In this document: in pieces, positions 1 through 11,917 of the stretch | Layout of the letters: the number at the start of each line of letters is the position of its first letter | How positions within the stretch are numbered: position 1 is the stretch's first letter | Source of the DNA: Metallyticus violacea | Taxonomy: Eukaryota > Arthropoda > Insecta > Mantodea > Metallyticidae | DNA length: 64,000 bases | NCBI GenBank assembly: GCA_030762175.1 | Contig: CM060833.1 | Location: 66,708,001 to 66,772,000, forward strand | Reading direction: 5' to 3' | Made by a program: the position numbers and the translations under genes | The notes under the pieces: generated by a model | What the model was told of the DNA's origin: nothing | What the model saw: only the letters and a program-made list of their open reading frames with translations | Database searches by the model: none

Positions 1-1030
1 ATGCAAGGTTTTGTTCCATAGAACTGAAATTACAAACAAATTATACAAATATCGTGCCTTAAAAACATTTGTTGTGATTAATTAAAATATAAATATTCTG
101 GTCATGCATAAATTAAACACTTTATTATAATCAAAATAAAATGGAATTTATTAAAAGGTCAGTATAATAATAAAAGTCTGCAGTTTTATAATTGTAATAA
201 TTTAATTAAGCAATAAAAATTTACATTTTTGTAAAAACCAATGAAAAATGTAAGAAGATGAATTATTTCTTCCTTTCACTATTATTTGCCTGTCATTACC
301 AGCTAAAGGACGTGGTAAGTACAATTTATATATTTATTTTTTGAACAATATTTTTACATTTTTGCACGATTATAATATTAGACATTTATGACTCAATATC
401 ATATTTAAGACAAACTTCATTTGGGAATGAAAGTATTTCATAACAAACGTCTTGATTAGCATCAATATAGACCTATTTCGTCTCTTTCTGCGCTCCTAAT
501 TTCCTTTAAAGTTAAAATCTCTAATTCAGATTCATATAGAAGCATAGGCACTATATCATAGTTTTAAAGTTGCTCTGACCCTTGTTATCATTGTCCTTTT
601 CGTAGTTCCAACAATATATTGAACATTTACACACTTTTATTCTACATCTTAGGCCTTAAGGGAGAGACAAAACATCTTAAATAATAATATAAAATTGCCT
701 CTTTGGTCATTTTTGTTGAGATATTTAAATTAAAACTTTCGTATTAAGATACGCTTGTTAAATAGCACATTGTAGGTTGTCTTCAGTGAAACATGGTCTC
801 ATCATCAACGAAAAGTGTTGAGGAGTGGTCAAGTTATATTATTAATATTATTATTCTTGTATTTTGGTATATTCAAACTTTTCCTAGTAATTTCGTTGGT
901 ATACATTAAAACTAGGGGAGTAAGGCAGCTCCTTGTTTAACTTCTCGCGTAACTTGTTTTCTTTCTTCGTCTACACCTTTCCTTATATATATTTTTATAT
1001 TTGAATTCATACATACAGTAAAGTTATTTG
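1..1030. other. AT-rich stretch, no recognisable gene
   Basis: Mostly A+T with frequent stops in all frames. Apart from the short signal-peptide-like frame ending at a splice donor (258-314, listed separately), I see no coding, RNA or repeat signature. Likely intergenic or intronic. Confidence 0.5.
258..314 (+). CDS. Possible signal-peptide first exon (speculative)
   Basis: An ATG at 258 opens a 19-codon frame, MNYFFLSLLFACHYQLKDV, that runs directly into a strong splice-donor hexamer GTAAGT at 315-320, in phase 0. The hydrophobic core YFFLSLLFAC resembles a secretory signal peptide. No downstream exon, promoter element or homologue could be identified, and a hydrophobic 19-codon frame before a GTAAGT can arise by chance in AT-rich DNA. 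I list it because the start, hydrophobic core and donor occur together. If real, it would be the first coding exon of a small secreted protein. Confidence 0.1.
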
Positions 1031-1034
1031 AATT

Positions 1035-1330
1035 ATGGGAAGGCAGGGTGAGGTTGCATACTGGAAGAAGCTACTCGTCAAGGTCGTATGATGCATATGC
1101 AGCTAGCAGCTTGTAATTGTTCATGTGTCACTCTGTGCCTTCATAGTGTGTAAATTGTATGTTCGTTTGTTATGTCACTACATAACTACGGATTTTTATA
1201 TACGTTACATATGCGAAAAGGGATTCGCAAGAAAACACTCTGACAATCGTGCTAAAGGATAAAACCTGTTCGTCAATTTGTTAAAAGGATCTCTCCCAAT
1301 ACAAAGAAACGCCTGAATTAAAGTTAGATT
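1035..1330 (+). pseudogene. Tc1-like transposase N-terminal remnant, copy 1 of a dispersed repeat
   Basis: This segment is recognisably related to 42590-42870. Both contain a stretch like gcatactggNagaagc, then caNNtNgcagctagcaNcttgtag with small differences, then a frame ending in a motif like PVRQFVKR here and TVRQLV-like in the other copy. That motif resembles the helix-turn-helix of IS630/Tc1/mariner-superfamily transposases, where a TVR.LV.RF pattern precedes the linker. The frame is broken many times and no catalytic domain follows, because a SINE B lies immediately downstream. Seen: the two-copy similarity and the short HTH-like motif. Inferred: the transposase identity. Confidence 0.35.
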
Positions 1331-1334
1331 TTTT

Positions 1335-1580
1335 AATGGTGTTTAACGCCCGTTTTAACTATTGAGACATCACAGGTTGTGGACACTGATTGTACATAAG
1401 ATGAAATTATACGAGTATATTGCGAAAGAATAATTTTTAAACGAAGGAAGCGTTCCAAGCTTAGGTTTAGAGCACCTCCCCAGCATTTGCCATTTATGAG
1501 GGCTGGGGAAGGCTCGGATAAACCTCAGTCAGGGAGGATGGTCCTGGTAAGAATCGGATCCTAGATCTATGAGTTCGCAT
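1335..1580 (-). mobile_element. SINE B, 5'-truncated copy
   Basis: On the minus strand this is the body of the SINE B family: the 3' end gggcgttaaacaccatt-type motif lies at 1335-1350, the central ccggcatttgcc-equivalent near 1480-1495, and the remnant of ctccctgactgaggttt near 1525-1540. The tRNA-like head is decayed: the B box (ggttcgaatcc in good copies) reads gaatcggatcc and the A-box end is missing. It is more diverged than the copies at 39 kb and 50 kb, so probably an old insertion. Confidence 0.75.
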
Positions 1581-2384
1581 CGTAATGAGAGTATAAAGTT
1601 AGATGAATACAGAAATTTCCTAGGCAGATGTCGACAATTTATTGCCGCTGAGAGGCATCATTTTCAACACACCTTTTAAGAAAGGTTTATTATCAGTTTT
1701 AAACATAACATCATTTTATGCATTTAGTAAAAAATATAAATACTAAATGAAAAAATACTAACTTACGCGTGGTTCCTCCATTTCCTATTTACCACTTACG
1801 GAAACAGCTACACTTCCTAGTAAGTAATTCAAATTCCTTGCTCTATAAGTTTATACAACATTTTAAAATGTGGAATTCACGTATTTCAAAGAGTTATAGT
1901 CGATTCACTGGACCCAGAACTTCTTCATGAAGATAAAAGCTATGCACGTTATAACATCATACGAAATATTTTTCTGAAGGAGTTGAGAGTGAAGACCGTT
2001 GTTCTTGATATGTTGTTTAGACGAAGGAAATACGTCCAAAATGTTTTACCACTATAAAACAAAATTAACATTATTCAGCATAATTTTGGTTAATTACAAA
2101 AGCTATTGTGTTTGCAGAATTTTTATGAAACACCCTGTGTGTACGTTAAAAATTGATAAACATGAGTAATGTGATGAACTACTTCTTTGCTGACTGTTAA
2201 TCATAAGCGCATATTTCCATTTATTATTGAATGATACGACAGATTTGTTATAGATCTACTTGTGACTTTAGAAAATACTTAGTTTCCTATTGCAAAACAG
2301 AGTATTTTGCGCAGAATATAGGCAAAAACAAAACCTACATCAACTCAAGCAAAATATTCGTGAGACAAAATGCTATACCTAAAA
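1581..2384. other. No gene seen
   Basis: AT-rich sequence between two SINEs. No frame has recognisable homology and I see no repeat or RNA structure. Confidence 0.5.
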
Positions 2385-2620
2385 ACGTGGGTTCAATCCC
2401 GGCCAGGGTCGATGGATTCTTTTCGGACGTAAAAATCTAAGTATGGATTCCTTTTGAAGGGAAATAAAGCCATGGGGTCCGGTATCACACACGTAAAAGA
2501 ACCTCAAGCATGAAAGAAGAGGCCTCTGAGCAAAATTTATAAATCGTTTTACGCCCGCCCTGAATTGAATGGGACGCTGATGACCTGAAATGTTAAAGAG
2601 CACCCATAAATAAAGCAAAT
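2385..2620 (+). mobile_element. SINE A, 5'-truncated copy
   Basis: It begins at a degraded B box (gtgggttcaatcccgg) and continues through the family body: gtcgatggattcttttcgg, then taagtatgg, then cctcaagc and gaagaggcctctgagcaaaa, ending near the conserved gatgacctgaaatgttaaag. The A-box half of the tRNA-like head is missing or too decayed to see. The last bases (aaataaagcaaat) match the A/T-rich tail of the other copies. The open frames crossing it on either strand are accidental. Confidence 0.85.
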
Positions 2621-4640
2621 TAATAAGTAAAAAAAGTAGGTATTGCTCTTATGCTATGTGGAAAATGTGAAATGAAGTTCAAAGAAATTCGTGATAAAAA
2701 TTTAATAGTAACCACAGAAGCAAAACTGCCAATCTTTGGTTTCCTTAAATACTGTGTTTCTAACGAAACCTCATCTATATTTTAAAATACTAAACACATT
2801 GATGCACAACAAGTCTCAAAAGGCAGAAAATAATAAATCGTTAATTCCCTAAATGTAATAGTTTCTTACCTAGCAGTAATTATCTGTGATTGCAAGTTAT
2901 AACTCGTATTGCCAGAGAAAACCTCTCCCACAACGTCATCGCAGCAGCGCTTCCAGCATTGGAAAAAGAAAATAGAAACACTTCAAAGACGAGGCATGTA
3001 GAAAACCGAGACCTGCTAATGAATTTTAGCTGTAGGCATCACAAAGCGTGGTGTTTTCTCGGAGTAAATAAGCTTAATCTTATTGTGCTTTAAGTACAAA
3101 CGTTAATTAGCAGTACAATAGCGACATTTCCTTATTCAAACAATGTACGAAATGCGGGTACATAGCTACCTTCAACATAAAGCTAAATAAAGAAAAAAAA
3201 AAAACGTGAAAAGAAAATATGACAATAATAGATGTTCTACTTTTTAGTGTAATAATAGATGCTAAAAGCGAGAGGGTGGCGTAGAAAAGAACATTCAATA
3301 AGTAACAGAACAAAGAAAAAAAATTACAAACATTTATTGGATAAACCATTATTTTAGTAGCATATAATATAAAATTTATTTATTTCATCAAATAAACAAG
3401 ATTTCAAGATTTCCTGTAGTGCTCTAATGATGCATGCAGCACCTATAAGCGGAATACGCAATTACTTTTGATCTATTACAGTAATTCTAAACTTATTTTA
3501 AACCCCAGCACTAATGCATGTGAGAAAAACGCTTTTGTCTTCATTCTGCAATGAACTTCAGTTACTTTTGAACCCTGGTTCTTCAACAAACGAATATACG
3601 ATTTTTTATGTTGCAGCCATATTTTAGTTGTAACACTACGCAATAGTTGCTAGAGGTGCTTTTGAACTTGTGACTTTAGTATATGCAGTTTTAAGAAGCA
3701 ATATCCCGTATTAACTCGGTATACTTGTCATTCAATGCATGTATAAAGTAGTGCCTTTCATAAGTTTAAGGACAGGGATGGAATATATTTTAAAAACTTC
3801 CCTAAAATTCTTTGATTACAAAAGCACAAAACGCATAGTTTACTTTCAGTTCAGTTACTTTTATACTTTCAGCGTTAAGTTCATCGATTTATCTACATTT
3901 TTGCATTCTTACACATTGCCAGGAGAAGTCTAATTTCTGTTTTTCTCTGTTTTTTCCCCTTTCTTTCAATGGAAAGTTCCGTTGTCATGCAGTCCAAAAG
4001 TTTCTCCACAGAGTGGCTAGACCAAAACTTGGACACCACTGCGAAATATCCTGTGAGTATCATCATTGTCGCTGTAACACATACTCATTTAGTTGAGATT
4101 CGTCAAAATTAAACTTTTCTCCTGAAAAGTGTTCAGATCTATTTCTTAAGGACAGGCTTTTAAATGGAATAATGAAAATTGTTCATATAAGGACATATTG
4201 ATACTATGATAGATATTAAGGGTTGGCAAACTGGGTTACAGCTCACCCTGATTTCTTAATTCCCATTCTGTTTTGCCGTAACTTCCTTAGTTCTCTCAGA
4301 GCAAAAATTGTGACAGTTTCCGTGTTTCTGAACTTTGACACTACCTACCCCACACATGTTTTAAAAATATTCAGCTATGTCACAATTGGTTTTTTGTTTT
4401 AAGATTTCAGCCACATCTAATTTCACATCTAATCTAATACACATATTCCCCAATAGTATACAAACATTCGAGAAAGTGGAAGAATAACATTCGAACAAAT
4501 TATTGAACTTAACGATTACTTTCTCCCCTTTAAACTATCACATGAATCTAGACTCTAATAGGAATGCCTTCAAGCTCTTATTTATCTTTCCACCAAAAAC
4601 TTTGAACTTTGAACTTTGAATTAGAATTTGAATTACAAAT
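2621..4640. other. No gene seen; short 7-bp tandem
   Basis: AT-rich and without a recognisable coding signature. Three tandem copies of aactttg lie at 4598-4618, just upstream of a LINE fragment. The short frames around 2890-3093, 3107-3349 and 3739-3933 have no motif I can name. Confidence 0.45.
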
Positions 4641-4648
4641 TAGAACTT

Positions 4649-5212
4649 TGCTGGGTGCCTGAACATCAGGGCGTAAAAATTATTGAAGCGGCAGATGAAC
4701 TAGCTAAAGAAGGAAGTAAGGCCAGAACCTTTATGAAGAAAGGAAACTGCTACAATCACAATGCACAAAGTGAGAACATTAATTAAAATTGAAAAATTAT
4801 CCGGTCAAGAATTGGGTAAAAATTCTTATTAACACACCCGATAGCTGTGGCTAAAAATCCACGGCATGGGAATAGAAAGCAAATCAGTAAATTTATTGGA
4901 ATCATTACTGGCCACTGGCCATTTACGAAACATTTAGGACGATGGGACTCCAACATTGAAATATCAGACACCATCTATGTGCAAGATCTGATGAGGCAGC
5001 AAAATACATCTTACTAGAGTGTGAAAGTCTGGAAAGACAAAGAACATCTCTGTTCGTGTATAGTCCTTTAGAAAATGTAATTCCTAATCTTATAAGACTC
5101 ACTAAAGCTCTGAAACTGCAAACGTTACGATTTAAAGAAGTGCACTAAAGTTTCTTGTGGCTTAAGTGCCAGGGTGTATTTATTTACTCCAACGGTAATA
5201 AAATAAATAAAT
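4649..5212 (+). pseudogene. LINE fragment: RNase H and C-terminal end (non-LTR retrotransposon)
   Basis: The frame starting at 4649 reads CWVPEHQGVKIIEAADELAK, a match to the RNase H motif W.PGH.G..GNE.AD.LAKEG of I/Jockey-group retrotransposons. After frameshifts a second section reads FIGIITGHWPFTKHLG, then AAKYILLECESLERQR, resembling the LL.GH.PLN.HL and H.LLEC..L...R tail of the same proteins. The frame ends near 5146 and is followed by a short 3' UTR with an ataaaataaataaat tail to about 5212. Everything upstream of RNase H (endonuclease, reverse transcriptase) is missing, as expected for a 5'-truncated insertion, and frameshifts show it is dead. Confidence 0.75.
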
Positions 5213-5603
5213 CCCTTCCCCCAAATAAAAGGTGAGGGGAAATTCCGATTTCAGGAGTAAGGACATATGTTTCTGAACTTTTCTCTTTGCCAGGACTAAT
5301 AATTGTATAAAAACTATACAACAATTTATTTACTTTTATTTTTCCTCTAATGTTTTTTTTAAATGCAAAAAACACATACGAATTTCTCTAATTATTTTTC
5401 TGATTGACATCTCAAACAGACACTAGCTATAGTTTTATTCTCAGAAACATAAGCTGTTTTTTTGCGTTTTACAAAACTGAGATTTCTTAACCCAAAAAAG
5501 GAGGGGTTTGCATTTGTTACAAGACCTCCTTAGATGATTACAACTCACATATTTAAAATACATGAATATATTTAGGGCGAAATTGGAAGCTAAACTATTA
5601 TTA

Positions 5604-5635
<32 letters not shown>

Positions 5636-8600
5636 TACAATTAAAATCAGATCGAAGATTATTTGTCCTTACATATTTTAAATACATTATGAAACACTGC
5701 AATGTGTTTTATTTTCTAAATTAATAATTGTTTGAATGTTCAAATAAGTCCTATAACTGAACCCATAATTAATAAGCAAGAAACCTTTAGACTCTTCCTG
5801 CCTTTTCCTTTCCTACGCTATCTCGACCACGTCTTGAAAACTACTTTTGCATCCTTTGTATGTAAGTTAATTTGAATATTCCTTTTTTCCTCGTTTCTAT
5901 GGTGTGTTTTAATTCTTTCTTCGGTAGTATGTCCGCTTTGTGCTCTCTCAAAGAAATCAGCTCTTTTTTATTTTACATTCATATTTGCTTGAATTGCTTT
6001 GTTTATATTATTGCTTTTTCTTGAAATTCTCATTGGATCATGCCCTGTTTGCTGTAAAAGTAAATTCTATTTCAGTTTTTCTTAAAGGTTATATATTCGC
6101 GGTCCGTGTATAAACTTAACTATGGTGTTAAAAGCACTATCTTTTGATTATTAAAACATTATAGATTACACATATTTAATTATTTTATTTAAAGAGAAAC
6201 TTCTTTATTTGTTCATTTAGTTTTTCCTTTATTTTGAAGGAACTGTTTTCAGTATTTCTCATACTTAATATTTAGACACATTCTACTATTTTTGTGCAAT
6301 CAATAAAAGAGTTTAGATAATATATTTATCTATCTCCAAGTTTGTAACATTTCCTGTACAAAGATATTTAACTTACCTCTTATATCTATATATTCTAAAC
6401 CTTTTAAGAACAACTCCAACCATATGCATATATTAATTCAAGAGTGTAACTTGCTAATTTATCTGAAAATTCCATTGAAATATTAGTGAAAAACATTATT
6501 TATATTGGTTGTAGCCATATAATAGTTATTAATGTTACAAGGATTAAAATACACTTCTAACACGTGTATCATGCACCATTATTTCAGAATTCTCTTAAAA
6601 ATAATAAAAATATTAGTTATTATTTAAATTAATTCCTATCATTTCTAAATGTTCCTTGTTTGGAAGAAATAATCCACGTATTTCTCACTAAAAGCACAAA
6701 TGTTAGTTAAATATCTGAATAGAGGTAGAATGTCGAAGCGAAGGTAATGATTGATTTTAATCGTATTTTGGCGAGATAAAATTACAAATTTAAATTTGGT
6801 TTATTATTATTGTTATAATATTTTATTTATATTGGAGTGTTATAAATAATTTATAGCACCGAATGTAACAAAATGCAGTTTTTAGCTTGGGTGTCTTGCG
6901 TTAAAACGCCTATGTTAGTATAAGTTGTCTAATATAATCTCATTTTCGAGCTGCACAGCTGAAAAATATATTTAAAATTGAAAAATTGAAATTTATTCAA
7001 AGTGCTATAAAAATACAAACTACAACGGGTTTCTCCTATCTAGCCCAGGCCATTTTAGGTATACCTCCTCGAGATTACAGAAATTTTAATACAATAATGA
7101 TTTTATCCTTTATCTAAATTCTAAATAATTAAACAAAGTACAAAATTTCCACCTTGATAGCATCATACCGCAGTCTCTGGTTCATCAACAGTAACCTACT
7201 GGATTTCCAGGAGACTAGGCTTCGACCCCAACTTATGGACTAAAATAAAATATTTCTATTACTCTATCTATACCATTATTTATCAGCTAGCTACAGTCTC
7301 TAAATTACAATTCTTTAATTTCTCAAACATTTACTATAATAAAATTTGAAATTTGTAAAGTGCTAAGAAAGATTTAAATACAAACTACAAATGGGCCTCC
7401 ACCTAAAAATTGTAAATATACAACGGTGCTTTCAGTTTAGTTTAAAATTGTCAGCTATTAGATTGTAATATAACCCGAGAAGTTTAATATAATAATGCTA
7501 TATTTATGAACATAGTTAATGTTTTCTTATTATTCGATTTAATGCAAATGAATTTGTTGCAATATGTAATGTAATGATTATGCATTACTAACTCAGATTT
7601 CCATTACACAAAGTTTTAACGTACTTATAAAATAATTTCTGCAGCTACATGACTTACTTGCGACTTTGTTATATCTAATAAGAATTGCTAACAAGAATCT
7701 CAATGCCTTGCAGAGAGTACATGCGACAAGTTTGTTTTGATTGCTGCTATTGTAATAAGAGAGAACGCCAGCTGCAATGGTTCATTTGTTTTTGCTCTGC
7801 AGGAAGAATATGTATTGTCGAGCTGTGTCACACGGCTTCCTTCTCTTTATATACATTTGGCATTCCAGCGCGGTAGTGCCTCATCCAATGCAAAACGTGA
7901 CGTTCTCCCGTATGCTAGACGATATCTCTTACTGCAATGTTCACACTGACAATCCGCTTAACCAAATATCCAGGTGCATTTACGGTGCAAGAGCCTAGTT
8001 GCCTTTTACCTTGCAATCTTCTTTCAACAGTAAAAACCTGACGTCTTTTTAAATCTATTTTCACTGTTTAGTTATTTACTCAAAGGAGAATTTTGCGTAT
8101 ATCCCATTTTTAAGTCCGATACTACAGAGCCTTCGCGCGTGAGCTTGGCCGCTCGTGACGCTTTATTGTGAACGGCGAAGGTACATGTTCTCTCACTTTG
8201 GACTTTGCTTATCCCATTTAAATCAGAGCTCATGTAGGTACAAAGAAAGGCGTGTGTTTTGTTATAAAAGCGTGCTAAGTGTACAGAAAGGATACTGGGG
8301 AATTATAAAATATTATGGGACAGTTTTATTGTAGTCTTTTTATGCTTTGCTGCCTATTTCGTACTATTCCATTTCTACACTTTTTCGTAATTATTTTTGC
8401 AATTTTTCTGTTAATGTATTTTAGAGATTCATTGGCAGGAAAAAAATAATAGTCTGTTCTAATGCAGCTGTTGTGAAGAATGTGTTATAAAGGAAACGTC
8501 CTATGGCCTTGTAAAAATAATCACTGCAGTTATAGCAAAGCACGCTTCCGGTTACATACAAACAACAACAATGATGCGATAAGGAAAATCTTTTAGATAT

Positions 8601-9640
8601 CGCTCGTGCGCATGAAAAAGATACAATTGTAAACTTTCGCTGAAACAGTAGGTATTGCCTTGGAAGTTCCTGCGGCATCCTTTGTTAAACTCAACAAAGA
8701 ATAGGCTCTCCTTTCATAATATGAGCATTGTTAATAAAAAATATTGAGGAAAAAATAAGTTTTTAAAAAATGTCTTTCGTATTTTTATGACTTGTCTTTG
8801 TTAATAATAATGATGTTTAAAATACAAGAATCTATAAATACATTTTATTTTACAAAAGAATAATTACATATAATTTGGGCTAATTAATAATTTTAAAATA
8901 ATTATTTTACAAATATAGAGATCATTACATTTAAATTAATTTTGTTAACACTAATATTGTGTAAGGTCTTTTATGTACTGTCTGTTTTACATACTCATAT
9001 TTTAATTGCCTCTTTGTCTACCTTTTTCTATATATTTAATCCATGGACATTTCGTTCCGGTTATAAATTTGTGCGTGAAGATTAACTTTTTAAGTAAAAT
9101 TTTCCAGCACACCTTTTTCCTCAAAAGAAGCTGTGAGGTTACTTATAAATAAATTTAGACAAACAGGATCTATTCTCAATAGGAAGCAATGGAAGGGAAT
9201 TGAACGAAATTGGAGAAAATTTGAAAAATCTTACCAATCTTACCAATAACTTGCACATAAAACACAAGTTTCTCAAACTACAGCTTGGAAAGTTACAAAA
9301 CTATTAAATTGAAAGCATATATAGTCACAATTGTCCAGTAATTGTATTCACAGGATTATAAGACCCGATCAAATGTCTGTGATTGGATTTTGTTTTTTTG
9401 TCGCAAAACAGCTATTTGTTATACATGAAACTCATTTGCACGATGAAAAAGTAAGTATGGTGCATCTGGGACATGATATATATCTTTTGTAGCTTTAATT
9501 GTAATTTTATGTATTGACAATACAACTTAAAAGAAAGCCATAGTCCCAGGCGCAGTGATACTAGTCAAATTTCGTCGGAGGTTGGCGCACTCGTGAGCTG
9601 CTACGTTTGCCGCCCTCTACCAGCCAAGCTCACCCGGGAA
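5213..9640. other. Long AT-rich stretch, no gene seen
   Basis: Apart from an (ATT)n array (5596-5635), nothing is recognisable. Overlapping short frames at 7685-7998 in three frames and at 8421-8678 lack known motifs. Near 8127-8180 there are short inverted stretches around cttcgcgcgtgag and gaacggcgaagg, too imperfect to call a transposon end. Confidence 0.45.
5596..5635. repeat. (ATT)n microsatellite
   Basis: About 13 ATT units with one GTT interruption. Confidence 0.95.
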
Positions 9641-9964
9641 TGTCGTGGTGTAGTGGTTACCATACTTGCCTTTTAAACCCAAGGTCGCGGGTTCAAACCC
9701 GACAAGGATCGATGGAGTTTTTCGGGCGTAAAAATCCTAAGTATGGCTTCCTTCGGAAGGGAAGTAAGGCCGTGGGTCCCGCGTCGTACATTTACGGCAC
9801 GAAAAAGAACCTCAAGCCTGAAAGAAGAGGCTTCTGAGCAAAATTTACCGGCCGTTTCACGCCCAGATTTCAATGGGACGCTGGTGACCTGAGATATTAA
9901 AGAGCGTCCGTAAATAAATCAAATCAAAAAAAAAAAAAAAACAAAAAAACACACACACACACAC
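9641..9964 (+). mobile_element. SINE A, near full-length copy with A/CA tail
   Basis: A complete tRNA-like head is visible: A box tggtgtagtgg at about 9647, B box gggttcaaacccg near 9690, then the family body (taaaaatcctaagtatggc, gaagaggcttctgagcaaaa, ctggtgacctgagatatt). It ends in ccgtaaataaatcaaatc followed by a long A run and a (CA)n stretch to 9964. The flanks carry an imperfect duplication, cacccgggaa (9631-9640) and cacacgggaa (9960-9969), consistent with target-primed integration. RNA polymerase III would transcribe such an element from the internal A and B boxes; it codes for no protein. Confidence 0.92.
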
Positions 9965-10788
9965 GGGAACGCTTTGTATTTATGGCTAATTCCAGTTGGT
10001 TTATTTTAGGTGGTACAAAGCTAAACCTTTCTTAAATTAAAAATAGCACTTTTACATATGTAATAGTATTACATGTGGATATATAGTAGGGAAGATTATA
10101 TTATTTTACAATAATCTTTTTGACGAGTCTGTTCTGTCATTTGATTTCATTTATGAACACGAGGTCATTATATAACCTTATAGTGCTTTGAAAGATGGAT
10201 TTCGCTTGATCCTTTGTGTACAGTAAATGATGGCCTTTTCCAAGTTTACAATTCTATAAAAGTGAGAATATCTGAATATCTAAGGATGAGTGTGTGTGTG
10301 CAACTTAGAGGAGTCTTTGCCCACGAAGGATTATATAGACTACCCTTACTTACTACCCCTAACTCTACAACCCACTCTTAATTCCTAGAAATATAGTTTC
10401 TGCAATTATACCCATAAGGGTATTCGTTAATTTTTTGTGTTTTATGAAATGCGTCTTCAGTATATAGCGCTAAGATCTGTGGTACTTATTAATCACTATA
10501 AAATTATTTTATCTAAGAAATTCTACAGATAACTTACATTAGGTCCGTCTATGAGGTCCTTTGAGTGCTTGCATTCGTTAACAAATTACCAGAACTCTAT
10601 GTTTCCCGCAATCTAACAGTCTGAGACCATCGCGCTTTGCCAAATTGTATTTTTCATTGTCCGTAATTCATTTATGGTCCAATCCATTTGAAATCAGGCA
10701 CAAAGGAACCTAATAAATTAGTGTTTCTTTGAAAAAAAGTATATATATGCATACATAAATACACATACACACATGTATGTATATATAT

Positions 10789-10799
10789 ACATACATACA

Positions 10800-10831
<32 letters not shown>

Positions 10832-10837
10832 CATACA
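10789..10837. repeat. (ACAT)n microsatellite
   Basis: About 11-12 tetranucleotide units next to ACAC/TATA-rich sequence. The minus-strand translation gives a spurious YVCM repeat, which is not a protein. Confidence 0.95.
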
Positions 10838-11159
10838 GTGTCTCTATTTTTCTTTGTACTCTGTGGTTTGGAGTTCTTAATGATAAGATCAATTTGCACA
10901 TTTGACATCACCAAAACGCTTTGAAGGGCCCTCCATTTTGCGTTATGATTGTCGATGATGTATGCATTTGTTGCTATCAATAGCTCTCCACCGCCTCTAG
11001 CAAAAGTGATCAGTGATGCTTGTTTCGGAAGTATATATTGAAGATATAATAGAGTTGGCTAAACTGGCCACAAGACAAATGCATGTCGCGTAATAAAACA
11101 GGTTTTATAATTTTTTTCGATAATTTCACTCCGTAATCCGGCTGTGATTAGTCAAAATT

Positions 11160-11660
11160 CAAAATTTTATTTCGTTTCATTGGTCGATTTTAAGATGACG
11201 TCACACGAGTGAAATAGTCTCCAGAATATAATCGTAATCAGTCTATGTTGGCAACAACCACTCGGAAAGTGTAATAGAATCACAACAAATGTAGTAATGT
11301 ATTGAAGAAATCTTGAGCAAGGGCATTTTCATAAAAGCTGTGGATCTTTCTTATGCGGAGTTCACTAACTAGTGTATGGCAGTAGTGGTGGTGCTCATTG
11401 GCATCGCTGCTTGTGTTATAGACTATATCGAAACATTAAAGCATTGTAGTCTCAATATAAACATATATTTAAATGGAAAACAGAAAGGAAAAAGTAATTT
11501 AAACAGCATACACCACATTATGAAAGGCCATTCTTCTGCGCTCTTGTTCCCACGTGACGTAGGTGCGTAGATTAGCAAAAATGTTATCTCTGTGCACAAT
11601 GAGTGGAACAAACCTCACCGCACGATTCCCGACGCATGCGTACTTCTTTACCGGCGGCTG
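11160..11660. promoter_or_regulatory. Promoter-like motif cluster
   Basis: Within 500 bp there are an inverted CCAAT box (cattggtcg near 11179), a perfect palindromic CRE TGACGTCA (11196-11203), an arthropod initiator-like TCAGTC (11238-11243), an E-box fused to a CRE half site, CACGTGACGT (11551-11560), and a palindromic CGCATGCG (11633-11640) like the core of NRF-1 sites. No TATA box sits at the right distance from the initiator-like motif. An ATG frame at 11376-11570 begins with a hydrophobic stretch (MAVVVVLIGIAACVI) but has no known homologue. The sites are seen; promoter function is inference. Confidence 0.2.
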
Positions 11661-11882
11661 AAAAGCTTGTTGACTAGCCAAGAGTAAAGTCTCAGAGCTG
11701 CTATGGAATTGAGCTAGCTATTACCTCTCCTTTTGATAACCAGTCACAGTATATCTCATTTTCTTGAAAAATTTCTACAATAAGGTGACTATAAACTATG
11801 AATCGTTCTATGCTATGAATATTTCTATGTTTGTATTAACTTGTATATCATTAACCTTTGCTTCTATGTCTTTTATTTCGTA

Positions 11883-11917
11883 CTCTCTCTCTCTCTCTCT
11901 CTCCCTCCCTCCCTCTC
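11883..11917. repeat. (CT)n/(CCCT)n low-complexity tract
   Basis: A CT dinucleotide run followed by ccct units. Low complexity only. Confidence 0.95.

Noticed and set aside
9607..9873. Open frames across SINE A copies (also at 2231-2618, 18612-18815 and 63744-63944)
   Set aside because: They recur wherever SINE A occurs and simply reflect its sequence; the element is non-coding and pol III-type.
10672..10980. 102-codon minus-strand frame with YVCM repeats
   Set aside because: It is a translation of the (ACAT)n microsatellite and its flanks; no start context or homology.
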